Shown here piece after piece: positions 6,365 to 13,878 of a DNA stretch of 16,275 nt (positions are counted from its first letter, which is position 1; each line of letters starts with the position of its first letter). A program made the position numbers and the translations under genes. This DNA comes from Chrysochromulina parva (Eukaryota > Haptophyta > Prymnesiales > Chrysochromulinaceae). The stretch covers positions 1 through 16,275 of the forward strand of contig PJAB01001212.1 of the NCBI GenBank assembly GCA_002887195.1, read 5' to 3'. The notes under the pieces are model-generated. The model searched no databases. It saw only the letters and a program-made list of their open reading frames with translations, and was not told the origin of the DNA.

Positions 6365-8332
6365 ATGAAGCCCAGCGAGGCGACGCCACTGACGGGCGCG
6401 CGCAAGGCTTGGTCCTCCTCAGAAGCCGCCACTTCCGAGGCTTGGTCCTCCTCAGAAGCCGCCACCTCCTCGGAAAAACAGGAACCTGCCACCTGGAGCT
6501 GGACGCCGCGCCACCTCGCCGCCATCCTGTTCTCGGCCGCCCTCTCCGTGGGGATCGCCATCCCTCTCACGCTGTGGCTGACCAACTGTGACGCGCGCAT
6601 CGATGAGGCGCGCGTCGAGATCGAAATGTCCGCACCGTATGAAGTGTGGCTATGCGCGAGCTTCGACACGGCTACGCCTGATCGTAACGTCATCTGGAGC
6701 TATTGGGATGGCCAGGGCGTCTCACCCGACTTCAGCCCGATCTCTGCCTCATGGCAGCTTTGGGCTCCTAACTTTACGGTGAGGATGCTCGGTCCCCAAT
6801 CGGCGCGGTGCTTCCTGCCGGACATTGACTTCACAAGGGTCAAGGAGGTGCGCCTCTTCACCGATCTGTTGCGGCTCCGGCTGCTGCAAAAGTACGGCGG
6901 CGTGTGGCTGGACTCGACTGTGCTGCTGACCGCGCCTCTCAACATCGGCGCCAAGGGTTTCCGTGCCGAGTACCGGCCCGAGCTGCAGATGCACGGCGCG
7001 CCCGACTTTGTCGAATCGTGGATGCTCGTGGCGGACAAGGACGAGTACATCGTGAGCGCGTGGGCGGAGCTGCTCGAGCGCCTGATCGTGCTGAATGGGG
7101 GCGTGACCGCGGGCATCTCGTCGGCAGACGTCTACGAGCCGCGCTTCAGCGCGACCGACATGTTCGAGAAGCTCGAACACAGCGGCATCATCTTCGATTC
7201 GAATATGAGGGAGTACCTGGTCGTGTACGTCGCATTCACCTACCTGTGCCACACCGATGACGTCTTCCGCGACAGGGTCGCAAACTCGACCCTGATCGAC
7301 ACGTCGACGAGTGGCTACCTAGTGCAGATGCGGTACAGTTGGGACGACCACGCGTGGATGGACGTGCTGCGTGCGCCGCTCGGCTCGCGCCCGGAGCACG
7401 CGGAGATGCTGCAGGCCGGTCACGTCAAACTCTCGACACAGTCGCCAGGCATCGTCGAGCTGCTCGCCGAGACAACGACGCCGATGTCACCAATCTCCTC
7501 GTCCCAGCCACCTTCGTTCATCGCGGCTGCGCTCAAGCGCACCCAGTCCAACGCGCACTCGCTCACGCGGGATGAAATGCAGCTCGTCATCGCGCAGTAT
7601 GACGAAGACATCAGCTGGTCAGAAAAAGGGTACTGCGGCGTCCGATGTGTCTACACGAAGGGGTACCAGGGCAAGCCCTATGGGAACGAGATGGCGCTCA
7701 AGCGCACCTCCGCCCCCGCCCCGACCGCCGTCGACACCTACAAGACCCTCCCCAACGTCGGGCGGGAGTCTCACACATTCCTAACGCACGTGCTGGACAA
7801 TTATTACAACCTGCCGCGCTTTGTGGTGTTCGCCCAGGGAGGTCTGTCGAACGACCATGCGTGGACGCGTCGGGACTATGGGGCCGACATGTACTTCAAC
7901 ATGTACGAGGAGGCGCGCTCGTCGCCGTCGGGGTGCTCCGTGGCCCCTCTGCTCGTCGACCCCGACGACCCTGAAATGGGGGACTGGAACTGGGACTTCA
8001 GCCCGCACGTTGTCGAGAACACGCCGACGTACAAGGGCGAGAATGCCTCGAAAGCACGCGTGGTGGCGCGATCATCCGCCAACAACTTTGGCCAGTGGTT
8101 CCGGGGCGTCGCCAAGCTGCAGCCCTCGCCGGACGGCCGACTGCGCATCTACCCAGGTGCCGAGTTCTCAGTGTCTCGCGAGCGGATCCTCTCGCGACCG
8201 CGTGGCTGGTATCAGAAGCTACGGGAGCAAGTGATGCTCCCAGCGCCTATGGAGGGGCACTACATAGAGCGATCGTGGTACTACATCTTCAACTGCGACG
8301 GGAACACCCGTAAATACGTCCGTGGGCACTGA
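6365..8332 (+). CDS. Membrane-anchored capsular-polysaccharide/GT32-type glycosyltransferase fused to DUF3431
   Basis: A single-exon 655-residue protein. A short Ser/Ala-rich cytosolic tail (1-49) with an 11-residue tandem repeat precedes one membrane helix (about 50-72), the type II topology of Golgi glycosyltransferases. Residues about 92-330 match the Caps_synth/Gly_transf_sug group: VIWSYWDGQG (109-118), then LFTDLLRLRLLQKYGGVWLD (164-183). The GGVWLDSTVL motif stands in for the DXD sugar-nucleotide site, with Asp183. Residues about 406-650 match DUF3431: LVIAQYDEDISW, NVGRESHTFLTHVLDNYYNLP (464-484), and a closing ERSWYYIF (635-642). A role in glycoconjugate or scale-polysaccharide synthesis in the Golgi is inferred; donor and acceptor are unknown. 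The in-frame TAA at 6350-6352 makes 6365 the first possible Met. The domain families are well supported and the catalytic activity is untested. Confidence 0.87.
   Translation: MKPSEATPLTGARKAWSSSEAATSEAWSSSEAATSSEKQEPATWSWTPRHLAAILFSAALSVGIAIPLTLWLTNCDARIDEARVEIEMSAPYEVWLCASFDTATPDRNVIWSYWDGQGVSPDFSPISASWQLWAPNFTVRMLGPQSARCFLPDIDFTRVKEVRLFTDLLRLRLLQKYGGVWLDSTVLLTAPLNIGAKGFRAEYRPELQMHGAPDFVESWMLVADKDEYIVSAWAELLERLIVLNGGVTAGISSADVYEPRFSATDMFEKLEHSGIIFDSNMREYLVVYVAFTYLCHTDDVFRDRVANSTLIDTSTSGYLVQMRYSWDDHAWMDVLRAPLGSRPEHAEMLQAGHVKLSTQSPGIVELLAETTTPMSPISSSQPPSFIAAALKRTQSNAHSLTRDEMQLVIAQYDEDISWSEKGYCGVRCVYTKGYQGKPYGNEMALKRTSAPAPTAVDTYKTLPNVGRESHTFLTHVLDNYYNLPRFVVFAQGGLSNDHAWTRRDYGADMYFNMYEEARSSPSGCSVAPLLVDPDDPEMGDWNWDFSPHVVENTPTYKGENASKARVVARSSANNFGQWFRGVAKLQPSPDGRLRIYPGAEFSVSRERILSRPRGWYQKLREQVMLPAPMEGHYIERSWYYIFNCDGNTRKYVRGH
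6406..6471 (+). repeat. 33-bp tandem repeat encoding an 11-residue cytosolic tail unit
   Basis: Units 6406-6438 and 6439-6471 are nearly identical for about 27 nt and encode two copies of AWSSSEAATSE/S just before the membrane helix. The period is a multiple of three, so the duplication kept the frame. Its high nucleotide identity suggests it is recent. Confidence 0.9.
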
Positions 8333-8745
8333 GTGACACGACATCCGTGGTCCGACAACTCGACTTGAACTTCGCGGGACCTGTCCGCCGTTCGCCTCCG
8401 CGAGCGGAAGGCTCGATACAGCTGTATGCCCTGTTTTCAAAAGTGTCCCGGGGTAATCGCCAACGTAGCTCACCGTGTTCGTAGATCGTAGTACCGACAT
8501 ACACCCTGGTACCGTCTCGTTACGACGTGTCGAGTGACCTGGGCGTGTTCAAGAGGCGTTTCGAGAGGCAGCGTGTGCACCTCTTCCAATCACGCCAATG
8601 CGATACACTTTAACTTTTGGCATACCGCGCATGCACGTACAGCCATGACGTACAGCACGACCGGACGATAACGGCCGTGAGCCCATCCACTACGCGCCCA
8701 CACGCCGAGCCCGACCCCAACCCGCCCAGATGCCGCAAGGCCAGG
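8333..8745. other. Convergent intergenic spacer (3' ends of glycosyltransferase and Rossmann-like gene)
   Basis: 413 bp with no convincing gene. Short plus-strand frames here overlap the 3' end of the minus-strand gene and show no domain. No canonical AATAAA signal or clear hairpin was seen. Confidence 0.45.
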
Positions 8746-10176
8746 TCACACGGCCGCTTTCACGAGGCGATGCGCGTGCTGACTGTTCTCTGTTGTCTCG
8801 TGATTCTGTCGGCGCTGCTCGCGGCGGCGCTCCCGCTCTTCGGCAGCTGAACGGCGTGCCTTGCGCTTGTCTTCCGATAAGGCCGAGTGCTTTTGTCGCT
8901 CCGAGCCGCCCTTCGGCACGCCATGCCCGCGCACGCTCGCCTCCACGTCAAACGCGGGCCCCACGTCCAGCCACACACGCACGGCCCGTGCAACCGCGCA
9001 GATTCGCGCATCGAGAAAATCCACTTCTGGAGAGAGTCCACAGCACAAGTCATGCCACACGAAGTTGCAGCATGGCAACTGCACGACCGTGATGGCCGGG
9101 GCGCGCCCCGACGCTTGCTGTGCCGCTGCGGCGGCGCGTGTGTACCGAATGCAGCCGAGGGCCGCATCAGGTGTCACATGGGCATGTGGCAACAGAACTA
9201 CAAGGCGGCTGCGCGGCACGACCGGCACGACCACCTCATTGGGTCGGCACGACGCCCGGCACGACGCCACAGGCTGAGGCGTGGGCGAGGGGTCGGCCAG
9301 ATCAGGCCAGGCCAGGCCAAGGTCACACGGTGGCTCTGGCAGGGTGAGTCGCACGCAGGCCTGCTCGACGGTACTGGCGATCAGTAAAAGCCTCTCGATC
9401 TGTAAAAGGTCCGCTCGTAGCATCGCCCGGCGCGCCCTCGCACGTTCGTGCTGCTCCTGAGCTTCTAGGCGAGGGTGGCGCAGCTCTTTTGGCAGCGTGC
9501 GGTAGTCCGGTACGGACGCGTCGGGCTCGCATGCGGCGCACGCCGGCGATGGTGTGCCGGCTGTGGTTGTATTGTCGACGAGTCCGTGCAGGGCGGGATC
9601 TATGGAGACCACTGTCCACCTCGTGCGCATCGCGAGGAGTGCGGCCGTCCGCGGCGTGCGGCCGTCACCAATGACGATCGCCACCACGTCTGAGTCGGCG
9701 AGTAAGGGCTGACCGTCGGCGAGTTGCTCTGTGACCGCCGCCAAGCACGCCATCGACTCAGAAATTTCTTGCATATTCGGGAATAGGTTCATGCCGAGTA
9801 GCGTGCGCCCGCACTCCCACCGAAGGAACGTGTCTATCAGTCTCGGATTGATGCTCAAGAGGCCGCTCGCGTCCTTTGCTGCGAAAAACCGCGGGTCGCC
9901 GTGCTGCGGGGTGGCGTCTTTGGGCGTGCGGCTCTTCTTTGGCGCTCGCTCCATGGGATGTCGGTGTGCGAAAGAGCGCTCGCTCAGCTGTGGGAGTGCC
10001 GATATACAATGCTTCGTAATCCTCCGATGGCGGCGGTATGTGGTGTAGAGAATAGCAGCGGCTAATGTTGAGAGCACGACGACCACGGCATTGTTCGCGC
10101 TCGTCGCCATCAGAACGCGGAGTGTGAAGGGACTTCTGTTCGAAACTCCTTGTAAACGCGAACACCAAGTCCGCAT
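8746..10176 (-). CDS. Membrane-anchored Rossmann-like protein of unknown function (possible methyltransferase-like fold)
   Basis: A single-exon protein of up to 476 residues. A hydrophobic segment (about 27-44, AVVVVLSTLAAAILY) followed by YRRHRR suggests an N-terminal signal anchor. A block at about 105-205 reads FLRWECGRTLLGMNLFPN, then DVVAIVIGDGRTPRTAALLA and WTVVSIDPAL. It looks like a Rossmann-fold core: strand, Gly-rich turn, helix, then strand ending in Asp. A later block reads VVQLPCCNFVW and ends in ARAVRVWLD; paired Cys after LP recalls the 'PCC' motif of some SAM-dependent methyltransferase-like proteins. The C-terminus (about 420-476) is an Arg/Glu/Lys-rich coiled coil. I do not recognise the family firmly, and no enzyme activity should be assumed. 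Met1 (10176) lies only 67 bp from the divergent anoctamin start. Met23 (10110), just before the hydrophobic segment, is an equally good start. Confidence 0.7.
   Translation of the reverse strand: MRTWCSRLQGVSNRSPFTLRVLMATSANNAVVVVLSTLAAAILYTTYRRHRRITKHCISALPQLSERSFAHRHPMERAPKKSRTPKDATPQHGDPRFFAAKDASGLLSINPRLIDTFLRWECGRTLLGMNLFPNMQEISESMACLAAVTEQLADGQPLLADSDVVAIVIGDGRTPRTAALLAMRTRWTVVSIDPALHGLVDNTTTAGTPSPACAACEPDASVPDYRTLPKELRHPRLEAQEQHERARARRAMLRADLLQIERLLLIASTVEQACVRLTLPEPPCDLGLAWPDLADPSPTPQPVASCRASCRPNEVVVPVVPRSRLVVLLPHAHVTPDAALGCIRYTRAAAAAQQASGRAPAITVVQLPCCNFVWHDLCCGLSPEVDFLDARICAVARAVRVWLDVGPAFDVEASVRGHGVPKGGSERQKHSALSEDKRKARRSAAEERERRREQRRQNHETTENSQHAHRLVKAAV
9214..9265 (-). repeat. Four copies of CGGCACGAC inside the Rossmann-like gene
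   Basis: CGGCACGAC occurs at 9214-9222, 9223-9231, 9245-9253 and 9257-9265 on the plus strand. On the coding strand these fall in a Cys/Arg/Val/Pro-rich linker between the Rossmann block and the PCC block. This suggests the linker grew by local duplication. Confidence 0.85.
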
Positions 10177-10243
10177 GCATCACCTTTTCCTTTCCCGCTC
10201 GGCGATACGAGGCACGACACGTGGCAAATTAGATCAGCAATAA
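10177..10243. promoter_or_regulatory. Very short divergent spacer between Rossmann-like and anoctamin genes
   Basis: Only 67 bp separate the two outermost start codons (133 bp if the minus gene starts at Met23). Both 5' leaders and core promoters must be squeezed here or overlap coding sequence. A pyrimidine-rich run CCTTTTCCTTTCCCGC is at 10182-10197. No TATA box was seen. The promoter role follows from position only. Confidence 0.45.
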
Positions 10244-13015
10244 ATGTCGACCCTGTATTCGCGACAGCAGACCCGCGCAAGCGAGGTCAAAGCTGTGACG
10301 GCTCAGCGCTACGATGTCATCTTCGCCTTGAAAAGAACTCCAGAGCCTCTCATCAATTACCTCGTGAGTCGTCTGGCAGCTCTGGAGCTCGACGTCGTGC
10401 GACTCAGCGGCGGCGAGGGCAAGAGCACAGACACGACCACGTTCTTGTGTGTCACGGTGACTGGCTCCGTGCTCGAGCCTCTTGCTGAGCAGTTCCAGCT
10501 CCAGAAGATGCTCAACTCCGCTGCGGAGGGCAAGTGGTCGGAGACTGACTACCGCGTGCGCACCTTCACACGCGCAGACCGCGCCTCCTTCATGAATGCT
10601 GGTGTCGTCGAATTCTCGCCGACGGAGCGTGCATTCCTGCTGCAGAGCTGCCTCGAGACACGACTCGTTGCCGAAGAGGCCTGGCCGGCGGCCCTCGCCG
10701 CCGCGGGCTGCTCCGGTGCGGCCGACCACCCGAAGGCTGCCTGGCTCCTCGGCCCGAACTCAAATTCCAATTGGGATGGCCAGCTACCGCTGATCGGTGC
10801 ACTGACCGAGCTCGGGTATCTCGAGGCCACGTGGCCTGCGCACACCACCGGCCGGTACGAGAGCCTCGGCGTGCCGATGGTCGCCCCCGGGAAGCGTGCC
10901 ATCGCGTGGGGTGCGTACCTTACGGGTTTGGTCACCCGTAGCCATTCGCTGCTCGACGTGAACTCGATACGAGTCTACTGGGGCGATCAGGTTGCATACT
11001 ACTTCGCGTGGCAGCTCTTCTACATCCGCATGCTGCTCCCCCTGGGTCTCCTCGGCCTCGTCATCCACCTACGCCGGCCGGCAGACGTCACCGTCGATGA
11101 CGACCCTTTCTTGCCACTCTTCTCGCTGGTCGCTGTGATATGGGCGATTTCGTTCGTGCAGGGCTGGCGAGGCAAGCAAGCCGAGCTAGCGTTCGCGTGG
11201 GGCAGCGCTGAGATGGGCGCCACCACCGAGCGCCTCCGGCCGAGCTTCCGAGGCAGAGAGGTCCTCGATCCGATCAGCGGACGGCTCATCCTAAAGGAGG
11301 CACGTTGGCGGCGCGCGCTGCGCTACACGATCTCGGGTACAATCTCGGTGCTTTGCCTCCTCGTGCCCGTGGTGGTCATGTTCGCCTCGCTCAACCTGCA
11401 GGGCTACATCACCGTCAACGACCGCGACTGGTTCGGCGTCCCTGTTTACATACCGCTCATCGCCAAGTTTGCCGCACCAGGTGCTCTATTCGAACCGCCG
11501 TGGTTCCACTCCCTCCTGAGTGCCTCCTAATTGCCTCCTAATTGCCTCCTAATCGCCTCCTAATTGCCTCCAGGTGCCCTATTCGACCCGAATGGCACGT
11601 TAGGTCGTGCGCCGGTGCTGCTGCACGCGGTGACGATCAGTCTGCTCAACAAGGCCTACCGCTCGGTGGCACGTGCGCTGACGCGCCTCGAGAACCACCG
11701 CACGGAGCGCCCGTTTGAAGCGTCACTCCTGCTCAAGCGATTCGCCTTCGAGTCACTCGACTGCTACCTCGCGCTATTCTACATCGCCTTCGAGCTCCAA
11801 GACGTGCCTCGGCTGCGCCTCGAGCTGATCGCGCTCTACACGACAGACACGGCGCGTCGCGTGCTGTGCGAGACTCTATTGCCGTTACTGCTGCACTGGC
11901 GTGCTGCACGTGCCTCGCATGCCTTCGCCGCCGACGAGGCCGCGGCTGCCGAGGGTGCCCACCACAGCGCCGCGGCCGCTTCGTCCTCAGCGGGCGGCAG
12001 CGTGAAGGGCCCGACGTCGGGTGCCAGCGGCGTCGCTCACAGCGGCGTCGCTCACAACGGCTTGGCGACGGATCACCCCGTGCTCACGCGTCGGGCGTCG
12101 ACGCAGAATGACGAGAGCCTGTCGCCGACGGCCACCCGGCACGCTCGCCTGCTCGAGCCGCACGGCGAGGGGGCTGCCAAATCGAGCAGCTTGATCGTGA
12201 CGACGAAACTGGCGGCGCGCCAGCTCGCGATCTCCGCCGAGCTCGAGCTCGAGGTGTATCAGGACTTTGATGACTACCTCGAGATGGTCATCCAATTCGG
12301 CTACGTCACTCTCTTCGCTTCAGCCTTCCCGCTCGCTGCGATCGTCTCCTTTGCATGCAATGTCCTCGAGCTGCTCTCAGATGCGTTCAAGCTCGTCTCC
12401 CTGCACCGGCGGCCGCGCCCGCACCGCACTGCCTCCATTGGCGGCTGGGGCGTCTGCCTCTTCGTCCTGTGCGTCGCGTCCATCTACACCAACCTCTTCA
12501 TCTGCGCCATCTCGAGCGATCAATTGGCGGCGGTGCTGCCCTCGCTCTTCACCGTGCCGTCGAGCAAGAAGGTCCCTCACAGAGGCTGGCTTGGTGGCGG
12601 CCAACCGAACCGACCGACTTCCGGTGAGCATGAGATGAAGGCGGGAAAGGGTCGGTATGTCGTGCTCCTGTGCGTAGCGGTCGAGCACGCCATGTTCCTA
12701 TTGCTCCTGGCGGGCGAGTGGATGCTCGCTCGCCCGCCCGCATGGGTACAGCTCGTTCTCAAGCGGCGCGAGTACGAGCAACGAGAGGCACGCCATAAGG
12801 ACAGCATCAACGTCGCCGAAGGTACCAAGAAGCTCAAGGACGCGGCGTTCGTCAAGGAGCGAGACGCCATCGAGCAGGAGCGGAAGGAGACGGAGGCACG
12901 TGCGCGGGATAAGGCGGCCAAGGAGCGTGAGTCGAAGGAGCGCTCGAGACAGCGCGAGGCCGAGGCCGAGGCGCGAGCCCGATTGCTTCGCCAATCTATC
13001 CTATCTGGAGAGTGA
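10244..13015 (+). CDS. Anoctamin/TMEM16 family membrane protein (channel or lipid scramblase)
   Basis: Spliced join(10244..11480, 11574..13015) encodes 892 residues. The N-terminal 240 residues are the cytosolic dimerisation-like region. The anoctamin core begins at YFAWQLFYIRMLLPLGLLGL (about 253-272). Family landmarks follow: SLLLKRFAFESLDCYLALFYIAF, DDYLEMVIQFGYVTLFASAF (about 645-664), then NVLELLSDAFKLV and EHAMFLLLLAGEW. Ca2+-ligand positions of TMEM16A are largely kept: Asp646 for Glu702, Glu649 for Glu705, Glu678 for Glu734, Asp682 for Asp738. A Ca2+-activated scramblase or channel is therefore plausible; which one cannot be read here. A 100-residue Ala/Ser/His-rich insertion sits before the DDYLEM helix, and the C-terminus is a long charged coiled coil. 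A TAA directly precedes the ATG, fixing the start. The stop lies within a 42-bp tandem duplication. Confidence 0.93.
11481..11573 (+). other. Spliceosomal intron in the anoctamin gene (93 bp, phase 1), flanked by direct repeats
   Basis: The donor is GCACCAG|GTGCTC and the acceptor is GCCTCCAG|GTGCCC. Splicing yields AAPGALFDPNG and keeps the frame; reading through meets TAA at 11528-11530. A 21-nt stretch across the donor (11477-11497) recurs across the acceptor (11570-11590) with two mismatches, exactly one intron length apart. Inside, an 11-bp unit containing CTCCTAAT is repeated. Confidence 0.92.
11521..11573 (+). repeat. 11-bp tandem repeat (TGCCTCCTAAT) filling the 3' part of the intron
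   Basis: Units lie at 11521-11531, 11532-11542, 11543-11553 and 11554-11564 (one T-to-C change), with a final partial unit at 11565-11573 ending in the CAG acceptor. Each full unit contains CTAAT, which resembles a branch-point motif, and a pyrimidine-rich CCTCC. The array therefore supplies several candidate branch points. Confidence 0.95.
12026..12055 (+). repeat. 15-bp perfect tandem duplication (SGVAH twice) in the anoctamin linker
   Basis: AGCGGCGTCGCTCAC at 12026-12040 is repeated exactly at 12041-12055 and followed by a partial third unit beginning AACGGC. It encodes SGVAH-SGVAH-NG in the low-complexity insertion, consistent with expansion by slippage. Confidence 0.93.
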
Positions 13016-13064
13016 CGAGTCTGATTGCTTCGCCAATCTATCCTTTCTGGAGAGTGACGATGAG
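12981..13064 (+). repeat. 42-bp tandem duplication spanning the anoctamin stop codon
   Basis: Copy 1 (12981-13022) and copy 2 (13023-13064) match at 37 of the first 38 bases. In the anoctamin frame copy 1 ends the protein (RQSILSGE, TGA at 13013-13015). In the +1 frame the period is 14 codons and reads DCFANLSYLESDES then DCFANLSFLESDDE with no stop, continuing to TGA at 13179-13181. Confidence 0.93.
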
Positions 13065-13878
13065 TTGATGTCGAATGGAGGCCTGACGCGGATGGCGGAA
13101 GACGCAAAGTGGAGTCGTCAGTCGAGCGCGACACGCTTACGACTTCGTGAAGAGCTGGGCTATTCGGTCTTCTCTGCATGAACGCATGTTCGTGACTGCG
13201 TCCGACACATAGCGTCAGCGTGGATGCGCGATGCGTGTCCACAGGCTGGGGTTGAGAGTGTCGCAGTCCATGACGCGCGAATGGCCTCAGGCATTGCGAT
13301 GTAACGTCCCCGCCCCATGAGGACAGCGCGCGACAGGCATGGCGTGGTGCTGTGCCTGTGGCGCGTGGGGCCCGTCTCCCGCCCTCCCCCGACAGGCGGC
13401 ACGTACCGTACAGTAGGTAGCACAACGCTCACGCCACGCGCGGGGCACCGACCAAGCCAAAGCGCGCGCGCTCCCAACAGTCTGCAACTCCCGTGTCCCA
13501 AACCCGGAACCGGCCCACGGATCCGATCCCGCGCCGGCCGGGGACCGGAATCCGGATCGCCGGGATGGAGATCGGATCGCGTCGGAACTCGCGTCGGATC
13601 GGATCGTCTGTGCCCGCGGGGACTTGGGGACTAGCACTACGCGTGAGCGTTCGTGCACACTTGTGGGAGTCTTGCGGTGTCACACCTTACTCTAGAGCGT
13701 GAAGGGACCAACTTCCTCGCACAACCAACCACCACCCCTGGGTCACCCCTGGCCCCTCGCCTCCGGCGATCGTCACACGTCAGACCGGTCCGACTCGCCC
13801 AGAAATAATCATCGTGTTTCGTCTCTACCGTCTGTCCTCCCTCTGCCGTGTGGCAGTCGAGCTCCTCACACGGCTGCG
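13016..13878. other. Convergent intergenic spacer (3' ends of anoctamin and THOC1)
   Basis: 863 bp. The left 165 bp contain the second copy of the 42-bp duplication and a +1-frame open stretch to 13181 that may be a lost or alternative anoctamin tail. The centre (13520-13605) is a cluster of CGGATC words. Remaining short frames on both strands show no domain and are Arg/Pro-rich, as expected of GC-rich non-coding DNA. No AATAAA was seen. RNA genes were not recognised. Confidence 0.45.
13520..13605. repeat. GATC/CGGATC-rich cluster
   Basis: Seven GATC sites occur in 86 bp (starting at 13520, 13525, 13555, 13570, 13575, 13597 and 13602), mostly within CGGATC or GGATCG words and alongside CCGG motifs. 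The cluster is non-coding, between two converging genes. It may be a degenerate short-word repeat; no function is evident. Confidence 0.7.

Noticed and set aside
8617..8850. 77-residue plus-strand frame ending in a hydrophobic segment
   Set aside because: Overlaps the 3' end of the minus-strand Rossmann-like gene; the hydrophobic run is antisense of its basic coiled-coil tail.
12927..13054. Possible intron starting at the consensus GTGAGT (12927-12932) to restore the +1 anoctamin tail
   Set aside because: No acceptor of reasonable spacing lands in the +1 frame; the only frame-correct AG (12948) gives a 22-nt intron, and later ones lead to immediate stops.
12577..13425. 282-residue minus-strand open frame over the anoctamin 3' end
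   Set aside because: Ser/Arg/His-rich antisense of the coiled-coil tail with no recognisable domain; the plus strand holds the conserved anoctamin end.
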